A stretch of 64,000 bases of DNA from SIG701 sp045544955 (GTDB taxonomy: Bacteria > Bacillota > Clostridia > Oscillospirales > CAG-272): contig JAZPZY010000029.1 of NCBI GenBank assembly GCA_045544955.1, forward strand, positions 56,892 to 120,891, read 5' to 3'. Every line of letters starts with the position of its first letter. Positions within the stretch are counted from its first letter, which is position 1. The notes under the pieces were generated by a model. The model did not search any database and was not told the DNA's origin. It saw only the letters and a list, made by a program, of their open reading frames with translations. Below are positions 42,567-51,451 of the stretch, one piece after another. The position numbers and the translations under genes were made by a program.

Positions 42567-43112
42567 TCATGAATTTTTTTCAGGCTTCTTCCCATTATTT
42601 GACCAGTATTTATATTCTTTATAATGCTTCAGGAGTGCCGTTGCCAGGATAACAATCATAATGACTACATATGCAGCAACCGACCGCAAAACCGGAACAG
42701 GAATTACAGCGCTCATTGAAAAGCACGGATAGAGTCCGGTTGTAATTGGAACAATATTCAGAAAATATCCGAGTTCATTCAGCACAGCCAGAATGCCGTA
42801 GTGTACAAAAAGATACTTTCCATCCCGCTGCACAAAACTGGTTAATTCTTCTTTCCAGCAAAACGAGTCTTTTTGCTGGATGGTTTGTTCCTCACTGTAT
42901 TTTTTCAGATACGCCAAATAGAATGATATACCGAAAATTACTATCATGCTGTAATGAATGGGAGTGAAATCGCGCTGTCCCGGCGGCGTATCTTCGTAAA
43001 ACGTCAACACAAGAAAAATGCTGCAGACTGCATACACACCAAAAGCAAACAGGATTGATTTTACTGTGCCCCACACAACCCGTGAAAGAGTTTCTTTTGT
43101 TTTCGTATTCAT
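42567..43112 (-). CDS. Small membrane protein of the MutS-like operon (A)
   Basis: 181 residues with four predicted membrane helices: about 15-37, 52-67, 100-118 and 139-162. Short charged ends (N-terminal Lys/Thr, C-terminal KHYKEYKYWSNNGKKPEKNS). No family recognised. Last gene of the operon, 54 bp after the second membrane protein. Its size and layout are similar to the products at 43167 and 47178 (TM pattern, Tyr/Leu/Phe-rich, basic tail), suggesting related roles in one membrane complex. Confidence 0.75.
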   Translation of the reverse strand: MNTKTKETLSRVVWGTVKSILFAFGVYAVCSIFLVLTFYEDTPPGQRDFTPIHYSMIVIFGISFYLAYLKKYSEEQTIQQKDSFCWKEELTSFVQRDGKYLFVHYGILAVLNELGYFLNIVPITTGLYPCFSMSAVIPVPVLRSVAAYVVIMIVILATALLKHYKEYKYWSNNGKKPEKNS

Positions 43113-43166
43113 CTTGCGGTTCCCCCGAAACTGTCAAAATTGAATTCGTTTTTTGCCTTATTAAGT

Positions 43167-43697
43167 TTATTTATGAATGCCATGGGTGTTTCTATGCTCG
43201 GCGAATAATTTGGAGCGATCCCGGTTCCTTTTTTTTGCGCCCAAATACTCTCCCGATATCACAACACCGCCATATAGAACATCATAGATGAAAAGATTAG
43301 GCAAGACGTATTTGCTGTCTACGCCCGGTGCAGCATTATTTTTCAGAATGCTCACAATATCGCCCAACCAGTATGCTGGACCGGAAGTAAACACAGAAAA
43401 GGAAAAAACGCATGCATACAACAACTGAAGCATAAACGCAATTGCAAGAGGAACAAAAATCTTTTTCAAGCGAAAACTGCTTTCCCGGTATGCCCAGCGA
43501 TGGGAAAGCAAAAACATCCCAACCAGCATAGTGACCGACATCAAAACTGTACTGCAAATGCTTTCACCGAGAGAATCTGCAGGAAATATAAACCTTGTGA
43601 TCAGAACGCTGGACATTACAATCACCATGGAAACCCACAGGCAAATAACCAAATAAACGAAATACCAGAAACCTTTCGTCAGATAATCTTTAAGCAT
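43167..43697 (-). CDS. Small membrane protein of the MutS-like operon (B)
   Basis: 176 residues, four predicted membrane helices (about 10-36, 45-62, 80-101, 133-150) and a basic tail EYLGAKKRNRDRSKLFAEHR. GGAGG stands 9 bp before the ATG. Its start overlaps the end of the upstream MutS-like ATPase gene by 8 bp, so it is translationally coupled to it. No recognised family; function unknown. Confidence 0.75.
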   Translation of the reverse strand: MLKDYLTKGFWYFVYLVICLWVSMVIVMSSVLITRFIFPADSLGESICSTVLMSVTMLVGMFLLSHRWAYRESSFRLKKIFVPLAIAFMLQLLYACVFSFSVFTSGPAYWLGDIVSILKNNAAPGVDSKYVLPNLFIYDVLYGGVVISGEYLGAKKRNRDRSKLFAEHRNTHGIHK

Positions 43698-45180
43698 TCT
43701 CGTTATCCTCCTCTTCCTTGTAATATATCAGTTTATAGCCTGCCGTTGTGTGCAGAATTTCCGCATCCTCCGGCAGAAGCCACTTTTCCAGCTGGCGCAG
43801 ATGGGATACCAGAATCCAGTGAATATCGCTGTCAGTGAAATACCGCAGTAAGTGATACAGTCCCTCCGCACCCTCGTTGTAGGCGGTACTTTGGAATGTC
43901 TCATTGAGAAACACGAGGGAACCCTCCTTCAAAGTATCAACCATGGTGGCAAGCTCCCGAACCTCTTCTTCAAACCGTCCAGATTCACTTTCTTCACTGC
44001 ACTCTTTTTCCGCTTCGGAAAATTGCGCGGCGATCCGGGAACACACACCGATCTCTGCATGCTCACAGGGAATGGGTAATCCCGCTTGGGCAAGAATCTG
44101 CATCGTTCCGATAGAGCGCAGGTATACTGTTTTTCCACTCCCGTTATCGCCAAAAACAATCACGCCGTTTTTACGGCCGTGCGAAAAATCATTGGGAACG
44201 ATATCTTTTACGATGCCCACAGTCATCAAGAGGTACAGATCGTACAGCTTTGTGACCTGGGTGGTTCTGTTGCTGTTCAGATTTGGGAAGCACCACGGCA
44301 CGCCGATTTCCTGCAGTTTTGCCGCATACCGCAGTGCCGTATCATAAAAAAGCAGATCCTCATAGACGGGCGAAAACCGGGCAAAAATCTGTGCAGCAAT
44401 ATCCCCAAGCAATCCAGACAGATCGGAGAGGGCGGAAACGGTCAGTTTTTCGTAAAAATCATTGGCGGGTGGGTATAACCGTTCACATGGAAAGGCTTGT
44501 TCCGTCTCCTTTTTGAATAGGGAAAAACCTTTCTTTTCCTGTTCCGGATCGGTAATGTGAATATATCTGTGATCGATGAGACTGTACCGGGCAATCCGTC
44601 CTTTCTCGTTCAATTCAAACTTAAAATCAAGAAAACCGGTGGTAATGAAGTTTTCATATCTGCCGCAGTGGGACAGCAGTTCCTCAAAATCCGGGTTTTG
44701 ACAGATATCGGAACACACATTCCGAAATTCCATCATGCCTGCGGATTGCAGATCGCATCTGGCAAGGAGTTCCCCAAAACTTTTCACAAACAAAAGTGCC
44801 CGTTTCAGCACCAGCGCTCGTGCCTGGAGAATGTTTTTGGCAGATGACACAGAAGACAGCCGGGTGGTATGCAGGGAAATGCTTTCTTTTTTCGTTTTCT
44901 TCTGCGAAGCTTTCAGTTCAAGAAAGCGGTAAAACAGGGAGATCAGCCGGTCAGACAATCCGGGATTTCTCAAAAAATCTTTTATTATATTCTGACGGTG
45001 GTTGATTTCCTGTATGTCATCTGTGGGCATGGATATTTGTGACAGAAAACGTTCCCGGGATTCTTTTGTTGGGCATATATAGGAAAAAGTACGGTCAAGG
45101 GAAAGGTGATACAGGATTTTTTCATCAAGCGGGGCACGTACTGCAGATGAATCACTTCGATTCAAAAGACGAATTGCCAC
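43690..45180 (-). CDS. MutS-like ATPase 1 (domain V type, lacking mismatch-recognition domains)
   Basis: About 496 residues. The C-terminal third is a MutS-type ABC ATPase: KDIVPND, then FGDNGSGKTVYLRSIG (Walker A, near residue 346) and SLVFLNETFQSTAYNEGAEGL, the equivalent of the MutS DExGRGT region. The Walker B Asp is Asn here while the catalytic Glu is kept. The N-terminal 250 residues are helical with no MutS domain I (no FxE mismatch motif). The GTG at 45180 is 7 bp from GGAGG; an ATG two codons earlier is only 1 bp from it. Overlaps its neighbours on both sides. Not a mismatch repair MutS or MutS2 by length; function unknown. Confidence 0.82.
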   Translation of the reverse strand: MAIRLLNRSDSSAVRAPLDEKILYHLSLDRTFSYICPTKESRERFLSQISMPTDDIQEINHRQNIIKDFLRNPGLSDRLISLFYRFLELKASQKKTKKESISLHTTRLSSVSSAKNILQARALVLKRALLFVKSFGELLARCDLQSAGMMEFRNVCSDICQNPDFEELLSHCGRYENFITTGFLDFKFELNEKGRIARYSLIDHRYIHITDPEQEKKGFSLFKKETEQAFPCERLYPPANDFYEKLTVSALSDLSGLLGDIAAQIFARFSPVYEDLLFYDTALRYAAKLQEIGVPWCFPNLNSNRTTQVTKLYDLYLLMTVGIVKDIVPNDFSHGRKNGVIVFGDNGSGKTVYLRSIGTMQILAQAGLPIPCEHAEIGVCSRIAAQFSEAEKECSEESESGRFEEEVRELATMVDTLKEGSLVFLNETFQSTAYNEGAEGLYHLLRYFTDSDIHWILVSHLRQLEKWLLPEDAEILHTTAGYKLIYYKEEEDNENA

Positions 45181-46618
45181 GTTCATTCCTCCGTTTTCGT
45201 AACGACTCTTTATCCAAACGGTATTTTTTCAGAATATCCGCCGCATAAGATGAAGCTGCCCCTTTGGCTTTTACAATGCGGTATGTTCGCTTATTGTCAT
45301 CGCCTGCATCAATTTCCGCCGACAGAAGGGGATATTCCGTGTCTGTAACTTTATGAAAATGGGTAACGTAAAGACCGAATATCCCTCTCCCATGCATTTT
45401 TTGTACTGTCTCAATTAACAACGAAAATCCCCGCATGTCATCAGTGCCGCTGTAGGTTTCATTGAAAAGCAGAAATGACGTCTTGCCTTCTGCGTCATCG
45501 AGCATTTTCTCCGTGCGCTTCCGTTCTTCGTCCAGTCTTCCGGTATTATCAAAACGCTCATCTTTAGGAAAATGGGATGAAAGAAACGCAAATGGATAAA
45601 CAGATGCCTCTGATGCAAAAATTGGGCAGCCGCTGAGAAACAGAATCAGGCTGATTCCCACTGCGCGCAGAAAGGTAGTTTTTCCGCCGCCGTTGGCACC
45701 GGTAAGGAAGAAGAACGGTTCCTCTTTCGAAAAATCTGCATCATTCGGGACGATGTGCCCGTCAGTTTTTCTGAGCAGAGATATGTCATACATTTCCTTC
45801 GCTGTAAATGCAGGAGATTTGGCAATTTGAGGGAAGCAGTGGGGAATACCGAAGACCCCCGCATTACAGATAAGATCGTGGATATCCAGAAAAAAACGGA
45901 TTTCCGGAATGTAGGAAACTGGCTCATAAAAAACGGAATTGCCGTACTTTGCAAGAATGCTCTCTATTTGTGAAACTTCCTGCCTGTTGAGACGGCATAC
46001 CGCATCCGAGAGGGAATTGTCTGCGCGTACATTCCTGTCCTTTATTTCTGAAACGGACAAACCTAGGTTTTTGGCTGACTTCACCACAATATCATATTCT
46101 GTTACCGCCTGGCTTGGTGGCGTGATCCAGTGTTTATCAAAAAAGGATAAGCATCCGCCGCGCAGTTTTGAAAGAAGGGAAGCGAGCCGGACAAGATCGA
46201 CTTGGATTTCTGAGGCTATACGCTGTTTTTCGGCAGAGGAGAAGTATTCCATTATTTGTGCGAACCGCTTGCCGCAGTCGGACATGGATTTCAGTTGATC
46301 GGACACCTGAATATGCACGGTATACAAATCCGCATAAAGATGATATCTCTCAAGCGGAGTAATATTTTCTCTAAGCAAAAACAGTATCCGTTCTTCCTCC
46401 CGCAGTGCGGTGAACAGGCACAGGATTTTCTCATGAAAAAACACATCCTCAAGCAGACGGAACAATTCCTGCCGGCAAAGGATTTCCTCTTTGCCGCACG
46501 GTTCCTGCAAAACAGTAACCGTTTCCGGCTGCAGAAATGCGTCCAGCTGCAGATCGGTAAAAATCTGGCGGGGCAGTGACGTCTCGCCTGTGTGTTGGAG
46601 TAAACGGGGCGTATTCAT
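45152..46618 (-). CDS. MutS-like ATPase 2 (domain V type)
   Basis: 488 residues. As in its neighbour, a helical N-terminal half is followed by HIVPNDADF, FFLTGANGGGKTTFLRAVG (Walker A at 307-314) and SFLLFNETYSGTDDMRGFSLL (Walker B with Asn386-Glu387), and a final LYVTHFHKV switch-like segment. MutS-type ATPases work as dimers in which each ATP site is completed by the partner; two adjacent, diverged genes suggest a heterodimer. No domain I or Smr domain. The ATG overlaps the upstream membrane-protein gene by 4 bp, and the 3' end overlaps ATPase 1 by about 30 bp. Confidence 0.82.
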   Translation of the reverse strand: MNTPRLLQHTGETSLPRQIFTDLQLDAFLQPETVTVLQEPCGKEEILCRQELFRLLEDVFFHEKILCLFTALREEERILFLLRENITPLERYHLYADLYTVHIQVSDQLKSMSDCGKRFAQIMEYFSSAEKQRIASEIQVDLVRLASLLSKLRGGCLSFFDKHWITPPSQAVTEYDIVVKSAKNLGLSVSEIKDRNVRADNSLSDAVCRLNRQEVSQIESILAKYGNSVFYEPVSYIPEIRFFLDIHDLICNAGVFGIPHCFPQIAKSPAFTAKEMYDISLLRKTDGHIVPNDADFSKEEPFFFLTGANGGGKTTFLRAVGISLILFLSGCPIFASEASVYPFAFLSSHFPKDERFDNTGRLDEERKRTEKMLDDAEGKTSFLLFNETYSGTDDMRGFSLLIETVQKMHGRGIFGLYVTHFHKVTDTEYPLLSAEIDAGDDNKRTYRIVKAKGAASSYAADILKKYRLDKESLRKRRNERGNSSFESK

Positions 46619-47184
46619 GCATTTCTCTCCAGTTCACTGATAAGCCGGGAAAGTGACTGTATCTCCATGCCGTTCACAATGTCTCCTGTGCCCGCAATCA
46701 GCTCAGGACCGAAATCCGGCTGGAGCCGGATTTCCATGGAAACAGGATGGATTAGAAGGATATTGTGTGGCGTTTTAATTTCCCATTCGTCTTTGTAATG
46801 ATATCGGAAATTATAAGCGGGAACCGGTTTCGGTTTTCCGTTGAAGGCGTATTTTATAAAGGTCAGAATATACAGGTGACGGCGGATGAACCAGTCACCG
46901 TTTGTTTTGAATAACAGAACATGATGATGTCTCGGCACACCGAAGAATTTGACGGCATATACACTGGCCGAAGTCTCTACATAGAAATCGCACTTTTTGG
47001 AATGCTTATGGCCCAAAAACCAAAGAATATGTGCCTTGTGTAATATCAGCGATTTCTTGCGGCAGATATTTAAAATCTTTCCCGCGCAGATGAGCCGTTT
47101 GATAAAGCACCGTATGTACGGGGATCCAAAAATCCATACGGCAGCACACAGTACTATAATCCAGAATGCCATCGTTTTTACCAT
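46615..47184 (-). CDS. Single-TM protein with cytoplasmic/extracytoplasmic domain (C)
   Basis: 189 residues. One N-terminal membrane helix (about 5-24, WIIVLCAAVWIFGSPYI) and then a basic, beta-rich domain (HKHSKKCDFYVETSASVYAVKFFG...HHVLLFKTNGDWFIRR...PHNILLIHPVSMEIRL). No family recognised. Start codon overlaps the upstream gene by 7 bp; 3' end overlaps MutS-like ATPase 2 by 4 bp. The coupling of membrane and ATPase genes points to a shared complex. Confidence 0.75.
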   Translation of the reverse strand: MVKTMAFWIIVLCAAVWIFGSPYIRCFIKRLICAGKILNICRKKSLILHKAHILWFLGHKHSKKCDFYVETSASVYAVKFFGVPRHHHVLLFKTNGDWFIRRHLYILTFIKYAFNGKPKPVPAYNFRYHYKDEWEIKTPHNILLIHPVSMEIRLQPDFGPELIAGTGDIVNGMEIQSLSRLISELERNA

Positions 47185-47759
47185 GCCGTGCTGTCATCTT
47201 TAGGACGAAGCCGATGCTTATCCCAATAGTGAGCCGCAAACCCAAGACAGGCATAATACTGCAGCGCGAACCACACAACAGCCAAAAGATAACTTACGAT
47301 ACGCGGAATAGGCAGCATATAAAACAACATCTGAGAGATGGATATTAATGTGGCGGGATTATCAAACGGATCCTTAAAAGGAAGCAGTAAAAGCAAGGAA
47401 AATGCCGCGTAAACCAGGAGATCGTATTTTCCAAATTGTACTGTGAACTGTTTAAAAATACGCTTTAGGTTAAACTCTTTTTCTGTGATGTGAAGAATAA
47501 ACACCTTGAATCCGGTGTCCTTCAGAAAATAGATGAAATATAAAGGGAGTCCGTAGGCAAGGGCATACAGGATAAACCAGCCGTATCTCCCCATAAAACT
47601 GAAAGCGGTTTCATTGATTTCATCCGGCATGAACAGGCCCCTGGCAAACATATTAAGTACAAACATTCCAATGAAGTATACGCCCAAAACGATGAGACCA
47701 CAAAAAATGAAATGAATTATTCTGTGGAAAACATCCTGTGCCGTTAATTTTTGGTTCAT
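47178..47759 (-). CDS. Multi-TM membrane protein, first gene of the MutS-like operon (D)
   Basis: 193 residues from the ATG at 47759 (GGAGG 6 bp upstream). Predicted helices at about 15-38, 56-78, 110-128 and 147-172, with a basic loop ITEKEFNLKRIFKQF between the second and third. No recognised family. First gene of the operon, downstream of the palindromic site at 47824-47846 and divergent from the ArsR-type gene. Confidence 0.75.
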   Translation of the reverse strand: MNQKLTAQDVFHRIIHFIFCGLIVLGVYFIGMFVLNMFARGLFMPDEINETAFSFMGRYGWFILYALAYGLPLYFIYFLKDTGFKVFILHITEKEFNLKRIFKQFTVQFGKYDLLVYAAFSLLLLLPFKDPFDNPATLISISQMLFYMLPIPRIVSYLLAVVWFALQYYACLGFAAHYWDKHRLRPKDDSTAW

Positions 47760-47823
47760 TGGGTGCCTCCTTTTACATGGCTGATTCACAAACAAGAATC
47801 AGAGTTGTAAATTTACGCCATTT

Positions 47824-47846
47824 ACATTCTATAAATAATAGAATGT
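47824..47846. promoter_or_regulatory. Palindromic operator candidate before the MutS-like operon
   Basis: Perfect 9-bp inverted repeat ACATTCTAT / ATAGAATGT with a 5-nt AT spacer, about 65 bp upstream of the first operon gene. Its outer ACATTC / GAATGT half-sites recur at 48018-48032. Confidence 0.65.
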
Positions 47847-47976
47847 TGTTAATTTAATTCTGTTGTTTATTGTATCACAGGACGGTAGTATTTGTCAATA
47901 CGCTTTTTACAGGAATTTTTTGACACATGGGAGAGCGAAATATACGTATGAAAAAGGGCAATTTTCAACACTTGCA

Positions 47977-48005
47977 TTGACAAGCCTCTTTCTTGATGAT
48001 AAAAT
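47977..48005 (+). promoter_or_regulatory. Promoter of the ArsR-type regulator gene
   Basis: TTGACA (47977-47982), 17 bp, TAAAAT (48000-48005), with the start expected near 48012, about 95 bp before the coding region. Confidence 0.75.
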
Positions 48006-48017
48006 AACATTATTCGA

Positions 48018-48032
48018 ACATTCATGGAATGT
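48018..48032. promoter_or_regulatory. Second palindromic operator candidate, at the regulator's transcript start
   Basis: ACATTC-ATG-GAATGT, placed a few bases after the expected transcription start. The same half-site as 47824-47846 suggests the regulator represses itself and the divergent operon. Confidence 0.6.
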
Positions 48033-48106
48033 GTTTTTGGTTCTGTTGCTCAATTGGACAACAGAATGCGATATTTGACACTGGCAGTATACGATGGAGA
48101 AAGTGT

Positions 48107-49192
48107 ATGAGCAAATTTGAATTTGTCAAAGAACCTGGTATTCTTCTGGATGCTATGTTTCTTTTGAAGTTACGTTTCAACGGTGAAAGTGCATACAGTT
48201 GTTTTCGTGGCGAGATAGATCACACGGAGCAGGACGAGAAGTTTTATGAACTCATGCGCGCCAAAACAATGGATATAAATGAAAAACTGCTGCCTCTGTT
48301 TTACTGTGACACAAAAAATGATGGGGGGACGCCTCTCCTCGCTTACATGCGTGCGAACTGGGAAACTTTAATGCAAGAGCCGGATGCTATGATTGATGCA
48401 TTCTATGCATTACTGGAAGATTGGTCAGAACTCAAAACGTATATTTTTCTGCATTATTTTCCTGGCAGTATGTCTCCTGTATTTAATCCGGAGGGGATGG
48501 AAAACGTTCGCACGCAGATACTGGACGCAGAGCTACCTGTTGACGTAAAACTGTATTTGTTAGATTTCTTTCTTTCTTCGGATTCTGCCTGTCCGCTTGT
48601 AGTCCGCGAGTTTCAAAAAGCAGTTGGCATTGCACTGGAAAACTGGCAGCAGAACAAAACAAGAATCGAAGAAAAAATCCGGGCATGCAATGAGAAAACC
48701 ATGGGAACGATATGCCAAAGCATGAATATACCTCCCGATTGGTGTTCTGGAATATACTATACATACTGCTGTACTCTCCGAAAAACCATTGCTTCCGCGC
48801 TACACGGTGACAATGGCATTCTTTTGTATATAGGCATTCACGCTGATCGCTATATTGACTCTGTCAGAGCGGAACCCCCGATCGATTTCTATGAATTGGG
48901 GCGCTGCATATACGATGAAACACGGCTGAAGATACTTTCCATGTTGAGAAACAGAGAAATGTATTGTGCTGAAATTGCACGTGAATTGGGGCTAAAAAAC
49001 AACAGCACAATATATCATTTGAATATGCTGCATAGCCAAAAGCTTTTGCGCAAACGTACATTGGGCAATAAACTGCTGTACAGGCTCAATGTGGATTTTC
49101 TCTTGACACTGGACGAGTATCTGAGAAGCATCATCGAGGAGACAAGCATGCTGGAGCATAATTTGGCAAAAACAGATAATAAAAACGATTGA
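48107..49192 (+). CDS. ArsR-type winged-helix regulator with large N-terminal sensor
   Basis: 361 residues from the ATG at 48107 (GGAGAAAG upstream). The C-terminal 80 residues are an ArsR-like winged helix: DETRLKILSMLRNREMYCAEIARELGLKNNSTIYHLNMLHSQKLL. The N-terminal 270 residues are mostly helical, with no recognised sensor family (Cys at YCCTLRK and CPLVVREF may bind a ligand or metal). Divergent from the MutS-like operon with palindromes between, so it is its likely repressor. Confidence 0.85.
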   Translation: MSKFEFVKEPGILLDAMFLLKLRFNGESAYSCFRGEIDHTEQDEKFYELMRAKTMDINEKLLPLFYCDTKNDGGTPLLAYMRANWETLMQEPDAMIDAFYALLEDWSELKTYIFLHYFPGSMSPVFNPEGMENVRTQILDAELPVDVKLYLLDFFLSSDSACPLVVREFQKAVGIALENWQQNKTRIEEKIRACNEKTMGTICQSMNIPPDWCSGIYYTYCCTLRKTIASALHGDNGILLYIGIHADRYIDSVRAEPPIDFYELGRCIYDETRLKILSMLRNREMYCAEIARELGLKNNSTIYHLNMLHSQKLLRKRTLGNKLLYRLNVDFLLTLDEYLRSIIEETSMLEHNLAKTDNKND

Positions 49193-49198
49193 AGAATA

Positions 49199-49238
49199 AA
49201 CCTGCCGGGAGCGACCAAACGGTCATTCCCGGCAGGTT
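49199..49238. terminator. Bidirectional terminator between convergent genes
   Basis: 12-bp stem AACCTGCCGGGA / TCCCGGCAGGTT with inner GACC / GGTC, followed by CTATTATT on one side and an A-rich run on the other. Confidence 0.85.
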
Positions 49239-49244
49239 CTATTA

Positions 49245-49568
49245 TTATACGAGGGGTGACTCTTCCCAGGTAATAGTGATATAACCTTTATTGCTTGGTT
49301 CCTTGAGTGATAATGATATCAATTCATATCCAATCATTTCATTGTTATTGTCCATACGAACATTTATGCTGTAAACATTCATTGGCAAATCATCTTGATC
49401 AATGATATATTTTATCAAATCGAAATAGATCTGTTCAGGAGAGAAATCCTTCAAATCTCTTTGTGAATTGACAGGTAATGTTCTGAAAACATCTGTAAAG
49501 CGATCTTCGCCTTCAATCTCATCCAACACTTTTCTTATGATGTCAATTTTATTTCTCACAGTATCCAT
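49245..49568 (-). CDS. Small acidic protein, last gene of the ABC exporter operon
   Basis: 107 residues, acidic, no signal or membrane segment. Predicted N-terminal helices and a beta-rich end (VYSINVRMDNNNEMIGYELISLSL...GYITITW). The ATG overlaps the stop of the upstream ABC gene by one base. No family recognised; an immunity or accessory role is only a guess from position. Confidence 0.65.
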   Translation of the reverse strand: MDTVRNKIDIIRKVLDEIEGEDRFTDVFRTLPVNSQRDLKDFSPEQIYFDLIKYIIDQDDLPMNVYSINVRMDNNNEMIGYELISLSLKEPSNKGYITITWEESPLV

Positions 49569-51451
49569 TATGCTTTACTTTCCGTATAATACTGTGCCTG
49601 TGCGTGCCAAAGCTGACTGTACTTGCCGTTTTCATCCGTCACCAGCGCATCATGGGAGCCTTCCTGCACCAATTTACCGTGATCAAACACTGCAATGTTA
49701 TCGCAGAAGCGGCAGCTTGAAAGCCTATGGCTGATAAACACAGATGTTTTATCTTCCACAAGCACATTGAAATTCTCGTAAACCGCCGCTTCCGCGATGG
49801 GATCCAGCGCGGCAGTCGGTTCATCCAGAATCACAAACGGCGCATCCTTGTACAGCGCACGGGCAAGGGCAATCTTCTGCATCTCGCCGCCAGAGAAGTC
49901 GATACCTTCGTTGTCGTAGTCCCGGCCGATGGCGCGTTTCAGGGGATCTTTTTCTTTTGCATTGGGATCGTTATCGAGATCAGATAGCTTGTCCCCGAGG
50001 CCCGCCCGTATCAGGCAATCGCGCACCTTTTGGTCATCATAAGTGCAGTCAGCGGCGACATTTTCACCCAGCGGGAAACCGAATAATGTATAGTCCTGGA
50101 ATACCACCGAAAACAGCGCCATGTATTCGTTGTATCTGTACCGCGTGATGTCTATGCCGTTGAGCAGGATTTTTCCCTCCGTGGGATCGTATAGGCGGCA
50201 GAGAAGTTTGATGAATGTAGTTTTGCCCGAGCCATTCTCTCCGACTATGGCAAGCTTGTCACCGATTTTGAACTTCATACTGACGTGCCGCAGTGCCCAG
50301 TTTTCAGTGCGCGGATATTTGAAACTGACATCACGGAATTCGATTTCGTAGTCGATGTCGTCACGCTTTTCTACGGCAAGAGTGCCTTTGTACATATCGT
50401 TGGGCAAATCGAGAAACGCATACAGTTCTTCGAGATAGAGATTGTTATGCCGTAGACTGCCGATTTGGGATGCAAATCCCGAAACTGCGGAGATAAAACG
50501 GCTGATTGTTCCCTGATACAGAAGAAAATTACCGATGCCGAACACGCCGATAAATGCTTTTGCCGCTACAAACAGGAACAGAACAATATTCATCAGTGCA
50601 TTCAGAATAATAGCGAGAACACCGTAGCAAATCTGCACCTTTTCCATTTTTTCTATCCACTTTGGACGCAGTTGGTGCTTTTCGAATTCGTCTGTGACAA
50701 TACGGTTTAGATTGAAAATAATCATATCCGCACCCCACAAACGATTGTACACATGATGTTCTGTGTTTTCTTTTGCCAAGTCCGCGATAGCTTCGTTCTC
50801 CTTCACCGTTTTTGCTGATGACATTTTGATAGACAAGACTATATTAAAAATAAGCATCACAATGATAACAGATGCAGAAAGCGGTGAATTTATAAACTCC
50901 CATATGCCGTTGAATTCGCCTTCGGCGGTCAGGAAAAACATGGAAACGGTGAGTGATACCGAGAATATTACGTTCAAAATATTTCCGAGCATACGTTGAA
51001 CCGACAATTTTACATTGTACAGTCCTCCGCCGACTGCGTTCATTGCGGCAAAAATTTTCGATCTCATCAGAACTATATCGGCGTTTTCAAGGTGTTCATA
51101 CTGAAATTTGTTCTGTTCATCAATCATGTAGGCTTCATGCTGCTGCCACAAAAGATAGTCTTTCAGACTTCGCTTGCTCTGTATCAGTTTTGTCACAATG
51201 GAAATTGCAAAAACGCCTCCGATTGTAATGCCGGCAAGAGTAAGTAATTTTTTGAGGTCACAGCGCCCTGCAAGTTCATTCACCATTTGTGCGGACATAT
51301 AGAGTGCAAAATACGGCGTGAAAGTTTCAAGCAAAGTGCAGATTGTATACCAAAACCAGAAACGGGGCATAATGTCTTCCCATATACCAATCCCTCGCTT
51401 GATGAGAAGCCATTCTTCGCGAATCGTTCGTTTGATTGGCTTATTCTTCAT
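49568..51451 (-). CDS. ABC transporter, fused permease-ATPase (exporter half 2)
   Basis: 627 residues. Six predicted membrane helices in the first 330 residues, then an ATPase with GENGSGKTT (Walker A), FSGGEMQKIALA (signature) and FVILDEPTAALDP (Walker B, Glu kept). Type IV (MsbA-like) exporter layout. Its ATG overlaps the end of exporter half 1 by 11 bp; the two should form a heterodimer. The substrate is unknown (lipid, peptide or drug). Belongs to the LytTR-controlled operon. Confidence 0.92.
   Translation of the reverse strand: MKNKPIKRTIREEWLLIKRGIGIWEDIMPRFWFWYTICTLLETFTPYFALYMSAQMVNELAGRCDLKKLLTLAGITIGGVFAISIVTKLIQSKRSLKDYLLWQQHEAYMIDEQNKFQYEHLENADIVLMRSKIFAAMNAVGGGLYNVKLSVQRMLGNILNVIFSVSLTVSMFFLTAEGEFNGIWEFINSPLSASVIIVMLIFNIVLSIKMSSAKTVKENEAIADLAKENTEHHVYNRLWGADMIIFNLNRIVTDEFEKHQLRPKWIEKMEKVQICYGVLAIILNALMNIVLFLFVAAKAFIGVFGIGNFLLYQGTISRFISAVSGFASQIGSLRHNNLYLEELYAFLDLPNDMYKGTLAVEKRDDIDYEIEFRDVSFKYPRTENWALRHVSMKFKIGDKLAIVGENGSGKTTFIKLLCRLYDPTEGKILLNGIDITRYRYNEYMALFSVVFQDYTLFGFPLGENVAADCTYDDQKVRDCLIRAGLGDKLSDLDNDPNAKEKDPLKRAIGRDYDNEGIDFSGGEMQKIALARALYKDAPFVILDEPTAALDPIAEAAVYENFNVLVEDKTSVFISHRLSSCRFCDNIAVFDHGKLVQEGSHDALVTDENGKYSQLWHAQAQYYTESKA

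Noticed and set aside
43690..46618. Mismatch repair mutS or mutS2 genes
   Set aside because: Both proteins are below 500 residues, lack domain I and the Smr domain, and are coupled to membrane-protein genes, so repair annotation would mislead.
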